Source: Arthrobacter citreus
Lineage (GTDB): Bacteria; Actinomycetota; Actinomycetes; Actinomycetales; Micrococcaceae
Assembly: GCF_038405225.1 (NCBI RefSeq)
Contig: NZ_CP151657.1
Coordinates: forward strand, 1,612,001-1,676,000
Reading direction: 5' to 3'
DNA length: 64,000 bases
A program made the translations under genes and the position numbers. This document shows, in pieces, positions 26,131 to 34,451 of the stretch. The notes under the pieces are model-generated. The model was not told the DNA's origin, did not search any database, and saw only the letters and a program-made list of their open reading frames with translations. Each line of letters begins with the position of its first letter. Position 1 is the stretch's first letter.

Positions 26131-26273
26131 TGGATGAACGCATCGACCGCGCCCTAGCCATCACTCCGTCGTCGTCCCCGCTGCACCGTGCCTACATCTC
26201 TCAGCCAGTCCAGCCCCTCGAAGAGTGGATGACCGGCAGCCCGCTCATGCAGGTCACCTTCCAGCAGGACTGA
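26130..26273 (+). pseudogene. 47-codon frame coupled to the SDR gene, possible 5' remnant of a nitroreductase-like gene
   Basis: ATG at 26130 overlaps the SDR stop (TGATG), so it would be translated by coupling. The first 16 residues (MDERIDRALAITPSSS) resemble, from memory, the N-terminus of F420/deazaflavin-type nitroreductase family proteins. The remaining 31 residues do not continue that family, which suggests a deletion remnant. It could equally be a genuine small protein. There are no membrane segments or cysteines. Confidence 0.4.
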
Positions 26274-26285
26274 AGGGGGCACCCC

Positions 26286-26564
26286 TTATCTGGCGCTGCC
26301 TTCAGTGCTGTTTCCGGCGTTGTGATTGGTGGTGCTGGCGCGGCGGCCGATGACCAGCCACAGAACCGGACCCATCACGGGGAAGGCCAGCACCACGAGT
26401 GCCCACACCGCCTGTGCGACGCCGGAGAGGTGGCGAGAGCGCGCAATGTCGATGACAGCCACGATGAGAAAGAGCAGCACGAGCGCCCCGATGCCAAGAA
26501 CGGTGAACTCCCACCGATCGGGAATGACCGGGTTTGCACCTTCAGTTGCCATCCATACCGGCAT
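26286..26564 (-). CDS. Small PLDc_N-domain membrane protein
   Basis: A 92-residue protein with two TM helices (residues about 20-40 and 50-70) in the order of the phospholipase-D-nuclease N-terminal domain: WEFTVLGIGALVLLFLIVAV, a conserved charged turn, then FPVMGPVLWLVIGRR. It has no catalytic domain. GGGGGA lies 7 bases before the chosen ATG at 26564. The function of stand-alone PLDc_N proteins is unknown. A second protein with this domain is encoded at 45448-45837. Confidence 0.75.
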   Translation of the reverse strand: MPVWMATEGANPVIPDRWEFTVLGIGALVLLFLIVAVIDIARSRHLSGVAQAVWALVVLAFPVMGPVLWLVIGRRASTTNHNAGNSTEGSAR

Positions 26565-26672
26565 TAGAGTCCCCCTTTTTGCGCCCCGAAGATCGGATGC
26601 TGTCTCCACCCTAGGCGAACATCTCAAGCTTCCTCAGAGGTCCGTGGACCGGACGCTTCCTCTGGACTCTGT

Positions 26673-27446
26673 CTAAACCGACTCCATGGGCCTGGTAGCC
26701 ATGACGAGGAAACGCTGGCTGCGAACTTCGAACCCGCCGGTTTGGCCGATCTGCTCGTGAATGCGCCGGAGATGACGTCGGTGAATCGTGGCATCGAAAC
26801 CAGGTGCTTGCCACGGAACCGCACGCAACTGATATACGACAGCTCCCACATCAAGAAAACGTGTTGAGACCATTGCTTCGCTCACCTGGCAGTTGACGAA
26901 TCCTGCTCGGCTTAAGCTTTTTCGAAGGTCCAGAGCAGAGGCCGGCGCATTGGCGCTAATTGTTGCCGGGATCCCCAGCGCTTCGTTGAACTCGAGGTCG
27001 TTCAGTCCTCCAACCTGCTGCGTCAGCAGCACGCCCCCAGGGGTCAGCACCCGGCGGAACTCCTCAAGATTCAGGTAGCCGTGGCGGTTGAGGACCAGGT
27101 CGAAGGAGGCATCCCCGAGAGGCAAAAGTGCAGATGTGCGTTCTTTTACTTCTACGCCAAGGGGCTGGAGACGCTGCGTGCTGAGAGCAAAGTTCGGGTT
27201 GTAGGGCTCGACGGCCACACTCCCACGCCGGGGTTGAAGAGACTCGAAGATTTCTCCACCGCCAGTATCAATGTCGAGCGTTCGGTGTCCACGGGAGACT
27301 AAGCCCGATGCCATCTGTTGGTAGTTCCAGGGGAGAGCGTCTCCCACGGTACGACCCTTGAGGAAACTAAAGTCCCATCCTGCCAGTGGAACGGTGTTCG
27401 CTTCTTGCACGAGGTCATCAAAGGCATGGAGCGGTGATGCTGACAA
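26673..27446 (-). CDS. Class I SAM-dependent methyltransferase
   Basis: A 257-residue protein with the seven-strand methyltransferase pattern: TLDIDTGGGEIFESL (motif I, with aspartates in place of some usual residues) near residue 56, VAVEPYNPNF (motif II), LLPLGDASFDLVLNRHGYLN (motif IV) and EFRRVLTPGGVLLTQQVGG (motif post-IV). The substrate is unknown. The start is TTG at 27446 with AAGGGG about 8 bases upstream. Base composition is slightly lower in GC than the neighbourhood. Confidence 0.82.
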   Translation of the reverse strand: MSASPLHAFDDLVQEANTVPLAGWDFSFLKGRTVGDALPWNYQQMASGLVSRGHRTLDIDTGGGEIFESLQPRRGSVAVEPYNPNFALSTQRLQPLGVEVKERTSALLPLGDASFDLVLNRHGYLNLEEFRRVLTPGGVLLTQQVGGLNDLEFNEALGIPATISANAPASALDLRKSLSRAGFVNCQVSEAMVSTRFLDVGAVVYQLRAVPWQAPGFDATIHRRHLRRIHEQIGQTGGFEVRSQRFLVMATRPMESV

Positions 27447-27473
27447 GTGCGATCCCCTTCAAAGTTTGAGTCC

Positions 27474-27719
27474 TCAGCGGGACGCTCGGTGTAAGCGATT
27501 GATGCAGTACCCGAGCGCAACGAGACTGATCAGTGCCAAGAAGAAACTGCCTGGCCAGCCAAGGGCCGGTCCAGACACGCAAGATGAGACCGCTCCGGAT
27601 TCGGGTATGTAATCGACGCACAGCCCGGATTGAAGACCGTAATTCAGGGCGTTCAACAAAACGATCAGACCGCAGATCAAGACCCAGGCCTTCTTGGATC
27701 GGGGCGCAGTGTTGGCCAT
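27474..27719 (-). CDS. Small membrane protein, two TM segments
   Basis: An 81-residue protein with hydrophobic segments at about residues 10-30 and 52-74 separated by an extracytoplasmic loop carrying two cysteines, which could form a disulfide. The family is not recognised. It lies 27 bases upstream of the methyltransferase gene on the same strand and may be co-transcribed. Confidence 0.5.
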   Translation of the reverse strand: MANTAPRSKKAWVLICGLIVLLNALNYGLQSGLCVDYIPESGAVSSCVSGPALGWPGSFFLALISLVALGYCINRLHRASR

Positions 27720-27747
27720 GGGCGAAGCCTATGCGCTGGAGGGTGCT

Positions 27748-29088
27748 TTAGCCCGCGTTCAGGCGTTCCTCGCGTTTGCGTCCCGCCCGGGCAGCGAGGA
27801 ACAACAGGGATCCAACCACGATGTAGGCCGCGGCGCCGAGCCAGATGATGCCGGTCTGCTGGGAGAGGAGCGCGATGCTCGCAATGATCGCGAGGATTGG
27901 CATGATTCGCGGGGCGCTGAAGTGGTCATGGTCCACTTTGTCCTTTTTGAGGACGAGGACGCTGACGTTTGCGGACAGGAACACCAGTAGCAGCAGCAGC
28001 ACGGTGGTTTCGGCCAATGTGGCGACATTTCCCACGAGGGTGAGGACGATCGTCAGTCCGGCAACAACAAGAATGGAGACCCAGGGGGTGCGGCGGCCCG
28101 GCAGCACGCGGGCGAAGGCCCGAGGGAGCAGTTCTGCTTCCGCCAATCCGTAGCCGACACGGCTGGCCATAACCATGAACAGCAGTGCTCCGTTGGCAAT
28201 GGCAATCAGGGCGATGATGCTGAATACTCCAGGTGGGATTCCGACGCCACTGGCGGCGACGACGTCGAGCAGGGGTCCCGTGGACTCGGCCAGTTCGGCC
28301 GGGGGCATCACGATGACCGCGCCCAAAGCAATGAGGAGATAAACGACGCCGGCGGTGCAGATGGCGCCGAAAAGTGCGCGGGGGTAGGCCTTGGAGGGGT
28401 TCCGCACTTCCTCGGCCATGTTTGCCGCCGCCTCGAAGCCGAGGAAGGAGAAAAAAGCGACGATCGATGCCGCGAAGGCGCCTTGGAGAGGCGGTACATC
28501 CGGTGCGAACTCGAGGAGCCGGGAAGGTTCCCCGTTGCCGGAGGTAAAGACAATGGCGGCGACGACGATCACAATGACGAGACCGGTTACCTCAATGATG
28601 GAAGCGACGAGGTTCGCGGCGAGGGACTCCTTGACGCCGCGAAGGTTGATCAGGGTCAGCAGGATGATGAATGCGACCGCTGCGGGGGCTGCCGGCACAT
28701 CGATGAGCGCTGTGAGGTAATCGCCCGCGAAGGCGTTCGCGAGGGCAGCGGCTGTGGTGATTCCCGAGGCCATCATCAGGAAGCCCACGAGGAAGGACAC
28801 ATAGGGGATGCCAAAAGCCCGGTCGGCGTAGCGCGCGGCTCCCCCGGCGTGCGGGTACTTGGTGATCAGTTCCGCGTAAGTCGCGGCAGTGAGCAGCGCA
28901 ACCACCAGCGCGATCAGCAGGGGTATCCAAATTGCGCCGCCGACGTCGGCCGCCATGGTCCCCACGAGGGTGTAGATGCCGGCGCCGAGGGTGTCGCCCA
29001 CGATAAACGCGAACAGCAGCGGCACACCGATGGCCCGCTTCAGTCCGGTTTGTGTTTTTGATGTGGCCGTGCCGGGATCTTTCGTCAT
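27748..29088 (-). CDS. APC-family amino acid permease
   Basis: A 446-residue transporter with twelve hydrophobic segments. TM1 carries GVPLLFAFIVGDTLGAGIYT, the glycine-rich substrate-binding break of the APC superfamily; SFLGFEAAANMAEEVRNP is the conserved TM6-TM7 region. The substrate is probably an amino acid or polyamine. The ATG at 29088 (MTKDPGT) is chosen; a GTG 60 bases upstream keeps the frame open but lacks a ribosome-binding site. It appears monocistronic. Confidence 0.87.
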   Translation of the reverse strand: MTKDPGTATSKTQTGLKRAIGVPLLFAFIVGDTLGAGIYTLVGTMAADVGGAIWIPLLIALVVALLTAATYAELITKYPHAGGAARYADRAFGIPYVSFLVGFLMMASGITTAAALANAFAGDYLTALIDVPAAPAAVAFIILLTLINLRGVKESLAANLVASIIEVTGLVIVIVVAAIVFTSGNGEPSRLLEFAPDVPPLQGAFAASIVAFFSFLGFEAAANMAEEVRNPSKAYPRALFGAICTAGVVYLLIALGAVIVMPPAELAESTGPLLDVVAASGVGIPPGVFSIIALIAIANGALLFMVMASRVGYGLAEAELLPRAFARVLPGRRTPWVSILVVAGLTIVLTLVGNVATLAETTVLLLLLVFLSANVSVLVLKKDKVDHDHFSAPRIMPILAIIASIALLSQQTGIIWLGAAAYIVVGSLLFLAARAGRKREERLNAG

Positions 29089-29202
29089 TGGGCTATTGGA
29101 TTCCGTTTGCTGTCCCTGCGCAAGCACTTGGGCGAAATCGGGTAGCACAAAGGTGCTGGGCCAGACAGGCGAAGATCCTCCTGGGAGATCCTTAGCGAGG
29201 AG

Positions 29203-29418
29203 TTATGGGGCGACCTGCTTCTCCAAAGTGCCTGCTTCCGCGGTCCCGCGCCGGTACTCGAGCAGGGAGCACGTGAGGAAAGCAGAGGCAGCCAGGACCA
29301 TGACGACGACCGACAGCGGCCCCCACCATTCCGGGAGCTTCTCAGCGAGGAACATCACGCCCACACCGAAGACGATCGAGACCCCGAACACGTAGCGGCT
29401 CCATGCAGTCATAGCCAC
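29203..29418 (-). CDS. Small membrane protein, two TM segments
   Basis: A 71-residue protein with two hydrophobic helices (residues about 6-26 and 33-53) and a charged C-terminus. The family is not recognised. It is divergent from the GNAT gene starting at 29453; an internal ATG at 29412 is an alternative start. Confidence 0.5.
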   Translation of the reverse strand: MAMTAWSRYVFGVSIVFGVGVMFLAEKLPEWWGPLSVVVMVLAASAFLTCSLLEYRRGTAEAGTLEKQVAP

Positions 29419-29452
29419 AGCCTAGCTGTTGCAGGAGATAGCCTGAGCCACT

Positions 29453-30016
29453 ATGAGAGCCACTGACCAGGAAGTTGAATACGTCCGGTTTGAGCATGGT
29501 GCCCCGGACGAGATTTGGGCTGAGATCGTCAGTCTCTTCGTCTCGAGCTTCGCAGCTCCTCCTTACAATGAAGCGCCGGACGCACTCCAGAGTATTGCTC
29601 AATGGGGTCCCGCCGCACTTGCCAGTCCTGGCGGCCGGCTTATCGCGGCGAGACACGACGGACGCGTGATCGGCTTTGCGTTATCGCAGAGGCTTGACCA
29701 GGACAGCTCCTGGCTGCGGCGGCTCGACGTTATGGTGCCAACACTGGAAGGGGTAATCGCGCCGTCGACAACCGTTATTGTCCAGGAACTTGCTGTCGCC
29801 GAGAGCTTTCGGAGCCGTGGGGTGGCCAAACAGTGCATCCGGGAGCTCCTCTCGGGCCGCGTCGAACAGGATGCCGTCCTGGGGGTTTTCGGCCAGGCAT
29901 CCCGGGTGCGGGAAATGTATGCACACTGGGGTTTTTCGGAACTCGGCACCTCCCCCCTTTACGGCGGAACCGTGACCCTGCATGCCTTGCACCACAAACT
30001 TCCCTGGCCCGCCTAG
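29453..30016 (+). CDS. GNAT-family N-acetyltransferase
   Basis: A 187-residue acetyltransferase. The acetyl-CoA motif is VQELAVAESFRSRGVAKQCI near residue 105-125, and a MYAHWGFSELGTS segment near the C-terminus is the usual fold end. The substrate is unknown. It converges with the MFS gene, with 9 bases between stop codons. Confidence 0.8.
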   Translation: MRATDQEVEYVRFEHGAPDEIWAEIVSLFVSSFAAPPYNEAPDALQSIAQWGPAALASPGGRLIAARHDGRVIGFALSQRLDQDSSWLRRLDVMVPTLEGVIAPSTTVIVQELAVAESFRSRGVAKQCIRELLSGRVEQDAVLGVFGQASRVREMYAHWGFSELGTSPLYGGTVTLHALHHKLPWPA

Positions 30017-30025
30017 CCACCCCGT

Positions 30026-31279
30026 TTATTCGTGGTCCACCTCGGCGGCACTGATGGCCTTGTCCGTGAGGATGGGCATCATCAGCAACAGGGCGAGGGT
30101 GAGCACTCCCATAATGCCAAACATGGCTTGAAGGCCCAGCCATTGTGCCAGCAGTCCCCCGGCGGCTGCTCCGATGGGCATGGTTCCCCAGGCTAGAAGA
30201 CGGTAGGCACTGTTGACTCTGCCCAGTAGCCGGTTTGGGGCTATGCGTTGGCGCAGCGACACTGTGATGACATTCCACAACACAATCAGTACCCCTCCCA
30301 CGAGGAGCACGAGTCCCAGTACGTAGGGGTTGTTGGTCAGTGCCGGCGCCCCGACGAACAGTGCGCAGCCCAGGATGCTCAGCGCCAGGGATTTGGACCG
30401 GCCCAGTTTCGCCTCCACTGATTCAGAGATGAACGAGCCGATAAAGGCACCGACGGCGGAGGTCGTCAGCAGTATGCCGAAACCAACTTCGGATAGCCCC
30501 ATTTCTGAACCAGGCCCGACGGCGAACAGAACGAGGACAGCGAAGGCAGCGCTGGACGCAAAGTTAACGACGCCGGTCATGACTGCGAGTGTGCGAAGAA
30601 TTTTCTGATTCCAGAGAAACCGCAGGCCCTCCTTGATGTCGAACCGCAGTGTCGTCTTCTGTTCTCGTTCCACTCGAAAGCCGCCGGGCAACAGGAGCAG
30701 GCCGCCCACCGCTGCCAGCCACAGCGCCGCCGGGACAGCAAAACCCGCTGCTACACCCACACCTATCAGCAGCCCACCGAGCGGAGGGCCGATGAACTGA
30801 TTGGCTGTGAGTTCAGCTGCGTAGAGCCGTCCATTGGCGCGTGAAAGCTGACCTTTGTTCACGATTTGGGGCAGGATCGATTGCGCCGAGGTGTCGTACA
30901 GGGTTTCCGCCACCCCCACCGTCAAAGCGACAACATACAGGGCCCAGATGGACCCGAGGTCGAGAAGGATCACCGCTATCAGCAAAGCGGGCAGGACAGC
31001 CCGGCTCAGGTTGGCCCACAGCATGAGCTTCCGTCGATCAACCCGGTCTGCCAGTGCTCCGGCGGTCAATGCGAAGAAAAGCCACGGAAGGGTTGCGGCA
31101 ACGGTGAGTCCGGCGATCAGCGTCGGAGACTGCGTGAGCTGAATCGCCATGAGCGGTAACGCAATCTTAAACACCCCATCCGCGAGGTTGGAGAGCCCCG
31201 TTGACGTCCAAAGCTTCCAGTAGGAAGCACCGAGAGGTAAGCGGTCCGTCGTTCTCACGTGCGGGGCGTTAGGTTTCAT
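30026..31279 (-). CDS. MFS transporter (MFS_3 / enterobactin-exporter-like)
   Basis: A 417-residue protein with twelve TM segments. The TM2-TM3 loop reads GALADRVDRRKLMLW, the MFS signature, and the second half has LLGRVNSAYRLLAWGTMPIG, typical of the MFS_3 group that includes siderophore and drug exporters. The ATG at 31279 (MKPNAPHV) has GAGGG 6-10 bases upstream. The upstream region carries TTGAAC and TATAAA-like elements around 31295-31310, a plausible promoter. It is separated from zur by 115 bases. Confidence 0.86.
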   Translation of the reverse strand: MKPNAPHVRTTDRLPLGASYWKLWTSTGLSNLADGVFKIALPLMAIQLTQSPTLIAGLTVAATLPWLFFALTAGALADRVDRRKLMLWANLSRAVLPALLIAVILLDLGSIWALYVVALTVGVAETLYDTSAQSILPQIVNKGQLSRANGRLYAAELTANQFIGPPLGGLLIGVGVAAGFAVPAALWLAAVGGLLLLPGGFRVEREQKTTLRFDIKEGLRFLWNQKILRTLAVMTGVVNFASSAAFAVLVLFAVGPGSEMGLSEVGFGILLTTSAVGAFIGSFISESVEAKLGRSKSLALSILGCALFVGAPALTNNPYVLGLVLLVGGVLIVLWNVITVSLRQRIAPNRLLGRVNSAYRLLAWGTMPIGAAAGGLLAQWLGLQAMFGIMGVLTLALLLMMPILTDKAISAAEVDHE

Positions 31280-31394
31280 CCCTGAACCCTCGCACAGCAA
31301 TTTATAAAGTTCAAGGGGATTGAGTTTTCTAAATACCCCCTCGTGTGACGCCTAACGACGCTACCGGGAGACCTTCCAGGCGACAGGTTTGCAA

Positions 31395-31784
31395 CTAGTG
31401 CGACTCGCAATCCGCGCAGGTTCCGGCTATCTCAGTGACATGGGAAATATTCTTGAAGCCGCGGTCCCGGCTGAGCTCAGCAGCCCATATATCAATATCG
31501 ACTGCGGCTACCCCCAGCTCCTCCGCTTTCCCACAGATGCGGCAGATCAAGTGGCCGTGATGGTCCGTTCGACCGCACCGGCGGTAGCGGGTTTCGCCGT
31601 CCGGCGAGTGGAATACGTCAACATCGCCGCTCTCAACGAACTGCTGCAGCGCGCGGTAGACCGTGGAAAGCGCCAGCGGTTCACCCTGCCTGGACAGGGT
31701 TGCGTGAAGCTCTCGGGCGCACTGGAAACGGCCACTACTTTCCAGCAGTTCCATCAGTGCTGTGCGCCGCCGGGTATTGCGCAT
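31395..31784 (-). CDS. zur: Zinc uptake regulator of the Fur family
   Basis: A 129-residue Fur-family repressor, co-transcribed behind a zinc transporter. The DNA-binding domain contains STVYRALQQFVESGDVDV. Structural zinc ligands are the two cysteine pairs CRIC and CADC, and the HHGH segment at residues 74-77 belongs to the regulatory metal site. It would repress the zinc-starvation genes when zinc is sufficient by binding the boxes at 35864-35878 and 37782-37796. Its first 50 bases overlap the 3' end of the permease gene, and AGGAAGGA precedes the ATG. Confidence 0.88.
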   Translation of the reverse strand: MRNTRRRTALMELLESSGRFQCARELHATLSRQGEPLALSTVYRALQQFVESGDVDVFHSPDGETRYRRCGRTDHHGHLICRICGKAEELGVAAVDIDIWAAELSRDRGFKNISHVTEIAGTCADCESH

Positions 31785-32706
31785 CGCTCATCCTTCCTTC
31801 CTCGATAGGTGGGCTTCCTCCCGTTCCGTGTGGCTTCGCGCGGCTGTGGAAGGGCCGAAGGACAGGCCGCAACACTGCGAGAGCCGCGTAGAGCGCAATC
31901 GAGATCATGGTGATCGTGGCGCCTGGGGACAGTGGGTGGAAGTAAGTGATGGATAGTCCGATAACGCAGACGGTCCCGCCGATACCCATGGCAAATACCA
32001 TCGTGTGCCGGAATGAGGTCGCGATCAGTTGCGCGACTGCGACCGGTACGATCATGAGCGCCGACACCAGGAGCACTCCCACCACCCGCATGGAAATTGC
32101 GACAGTCAGCGCTGCAGTGACAGCGACAAGAATGTTCAGGGCCCGGACGGGGAGCCCGCTTGCCCGGGCGAATTCCTCATCGTGGCAGAGGGCGAAGAGT
32201 GCCGGCCGAAGTCCCAGACCGACGCCCAGGATGAGCGCTGAAAGGCCCACGGTCAACCAGACATCGAGCTGATCCACCGTGGAAATGGAGCCGAAGAGGT
32301 ACCCGGTGAGGTTGGCTGAGGTCCCCCCGGCAAGGCCGATGATGAGCACACCGCCGGCGATTCCGCCGTAGAACAAAAGGGCAAGGGCCACGTCGGCACT
32401 GCTTTTGCCCTTCTCTCGGACGTATTCGATCATGAGAGCTCCAGCGACGGAGGCGCAGATCGCCCCAGGTATGGCCCAAGCGTCCACCGATGCGCTGCCC
32501 GCGGCCGCGCCGACCAGCCAGCCCATTGCGACCCCTACGAGCGCAACATGCCCAATGCCATCGCCGAGGAGGGCCAGCTTGCGTTGCACCAGGTAGGTCC
32601 CAATCACCGGTGCCGTTGTTCCGACCAGCACAGCAATTATCAGCGCGCGTTGCATGAGCGGGCTTGCGAGCATGGCCACGAACGTATCCCAGAATTCCGC
32701 GCTCAT
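31735..32706 (-). CDS. aztB: Zinc ABC transporter permease, AztB type
   Basis: A 323-residue inner-membrane protein with about eight to nine TM segments of the ABC-3 family: LLGDGIGHVALVGVAMG near residue 47 and RASGLPVRALNILVAV at the coupling helix. It forms the channel of the zinc importer with the ATPase encoded immediately upstream (ATGA overlap of 4 bases) and the binding protein AztC. The C-terminal 30 residues are hydrophilic and lie in the region overlapping zur. Confidence 0.9.
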   Translation of the reverse strand: MSAEFWDTFVAMLASPLMQRALIIAVLVGTTAPVIGTYLVQRKLALLGDGIGHVALVGVAMGWLVGAAAGSASVDAWAIPGAICASVAGALMIEYVREKGKSSADVALALLFYGGIAGGVLIIGLAGGTSANLTGYLFGSISTVDQLDVWLTVGLSALILGVGLGLRPALFALCHDEEFARASGLPVRALNILVAVTAALTVAISMRVVGVLLVSALMIVPVAVAQLIATSFRHTMVFAMGIGGTVCVIGLSITYFHPLSPGATITMISIALYAALAVLRPVLRPFHSRAKPHGTGGSPPIEEGRMSDAQYPAAHSTDGTAGK

Positions 32707-33407
32707 TGATGCATCCCTGCCAGCGGGCCGTCCTGGAGTACTTTCCCCTGCTCAAGGACCACGGCACGCTCAATCATGCTGCCCAGTTCGGCCAGCTCGT
32801 GCAGTACCACCACGATGGTTGTTCCGGCGCCGCGTAGTCGTTGCAGACTGGCAGCCAGCGCAGCTTTGGACGCCCGATCGATGCCTGATAGTGGTTCATC
32901 AACGATCAGCAGGCCCGGCTCACGGATCAGGGCCCTGGCGATCAGGACACGCTGCTGCTGGCCGCCCGAGAACAAGTGCACGCTCTCGTCTGCACGCTCG
33001 GCAAGACCCACCTCCGCGAGGGCATTCCGCACTCGGTCCCGGCTCCCCGGTCCCGGGCGCAGGCGCCGACCGCTGAGCAACCCGGACATGACGACCTCTT
33101 CGGCCGTTGCTGACATCGAAGGACTTGAGTTGACGCGCTGAGGCACGTATCCGATACGTGACCACGGGACCGTGCTCCGGGCCGAGACATCGGAGCCGTA
33201 CAGGACCGCCCTCCCGGAGCTGAGCGGGACCAAACCCATCAGCGCCTTCACCAAGGTGGTCTTACCCGAACCATTAGCGCCCAGGAGTGCCACTGTCTCA
33301 CCGCGGGCTACCTGCAGATTAATTCCGCTGAGGATTGCACCAGCCCCGAGGTCGACAGAAAGATCTTCGAGGAGGACCGCTGGTGCAGCCGTAGTCTGAC
33401 TATTCAC
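32703..33407 (-). CDS. aztA: Zinc ABC transporter ATP-binding protein, AztA type
   Basis: A 234-residue ABC ATPase with Walker A GANGSGKTT (residues about 43-51), signature LFSGGQQQR, Walker B LLIVDEP and the switch histidine in VVLHELAEL. It powers zinc import through AztB. The gene overlaps aztC upstream by 8 bases and aztB downstream by 4, so the three are one translationally coupled unit. Confidence 0.92.
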   Translation of the reverse strand: MNSQTTAAPAVLLEDLSVDLGAGAILSGINLQVARGETVALLGANGSGKTTLVKALMGLVPLSSGRAVLYGSDVSARSTVPWSRIGYVPQRVNSSPSMSATAEEVVMSGLLSGRRLRPGPGSRDRVRNALAEVGLAERADESVHLFSGGQQQRVLIARALIREPGLLIVDEPLSGIDRASKAALAASLQRLRGAGTTIVVVLHELAELGSMIERAVVLEQGKVLQDGPLAGMHQ

Positions 33408-34326
33408 AGCCGAGCGCCTCCTGTAAGGCGGCCAGGTTGGAGCGCATCACCGAGAGGTAGTCGGTATTGGGATCAGCCAAGGTTTCCAGCGGATCCAGCA
33501 CCGCGGTCCGGATCCCCAGGTCAGCGGCTATGGTTTCGGCGACCTTAGGGTTTACCAGCGATTCGGTAAAGATCGTTGAGACATCTTCACCTTCGATGAC
33601 CCGCTGGATCTTCGCCACTCGCGCAGGGGCAGGCTCGGATTCGGGATCGATTCCCGCAATGCCCATCTGCTGCAGGCCGTACCGTGTGACCAGATATCCG
33701 TAGGCTTCGTGCGAGACGACAATGGTGTCCCGCTCACACGTGGCCAGACCCGCGGCATAGTCTTCATCCAGGGCTGAAAGTTCCTGAATGAGTTGGTCCG
33801 CGTTGGCTTCGTACGTCGCCGCGTTGTCGGGGTCAATCTCGCTGAGGGTCACTTCAACTTGCTCAGCAACTGCCGCCAACCGGGTGGGGTCAAGCCAGAA
33901 ATGAGGATCAGCCGAGGCGTTACCCGCCCCTTCGCTGAGACTGGATCCGTCGGCGTTCTGCAGATTCACTGATTCGGCAACATCGATGGCGTGGTCCGGA
34001 TTGGTCTCTTCGATTGCCTCATCAACGGCAGGCTGGAAGCCGGACGAATACACCACCACCGACGCTTCAGCCAGATCGCTCACCATGGCCGGGGAGAGCT
34101 CAAGGTTGTGCGGCTCCGCGCCCGGAGGCGTTACCGAGCCGACGTCGACGGCGTCCCCTCCGACGGTCTGCATGACAAATTGCAGGGGGTAAAAAGAAGC
34201 TAACGCTTTCACAGCTGTTTCACTGCCGCTGCCGTCAGCGGTGCCCCCGCTCGAGCCGCAGGCGGAAAGAGCCAAGGTAAGTACTGCAGCGGGTAGAACT
34301 AGTGAGCGACGCAGTAAGGCCGTCAT
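33400..34326 (-). CDS. aztC: Zinc ABC transporter substrate-binding lipoprotein, AztC type
   Basis: A 308-residue cluster A-I binding protein. The signal peptide ends in LSAC, a lipobox, so it is anchored outside the membrane. Zinc ligands of the family are visible as His in GAEPHNLEL, His in ADPHFWLDP, His in VSHEAYGY and an acidic residue near the C-terminus. The loop that is His-rich in ZnuA proteins is short and lacks histidines here, as in AztC, where AztD delivers zinc. The ATG at 34326 is chosen because GAGG lies 6 bases upstream; an ATG at 34338 has no such site. Confidence 0.88.
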   Translation of the reverse strand: MTALLRRSLVLPAAVLTLALSACGSSGGTADGSGSETAVKALASFYPLQFVMQTVGGDAVDVGSVTPPGAEPHNLELSPAMVSDLAEASVVVYSSGFQPAVDEAIEETNPDHAIDVAESVNLQNADGSSLSEGAGNASADPHFWLDPTRLAAVAEQVEVTLSEIDPDNAATYEANADQLIQELSALDEDYAAGLATCERDTIVVSHEAYGYLVTRYGLQQMGIAGIDPESEPAPARVAKIQRVIEGEDVSTIFTESLVNPKVAETIAADLGIRTAVLDPLETLADPNTDYLSVMRSNLAALQEALGCE

Positions 34327-34357
34327 TGGTATCCTCATCGTGATAGTAAAAGCGGAA

Positions 34358-34390
34358 CCCGGCGGTCTCGGGTGAACCGAGACCGCCGGG
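34358..34390 (-). terminator. Strong hairpin between aztD and aztC
   Basis: CCCGGCGGTCTCGG (34358-34371) pairs perfectly with 34377-34390 around a 5-base GTGAA loop. On the minus strand it is followed by TTCCGCTTTTAC, a broken U-tract. It sits between the stop of aztD (34452) and the start of aztC, so it can act as a partial terminator or mRNA-stabilising structure that makes aztD more abundant than the transporter. Confidence 0.7.
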
Positions 34391-34451
34391 AAAGTGTTGC
34401 GGGATCAGCAGGACTCAGCGTGAATCCCGGCTCTGGACACGGCTCAAGGTT

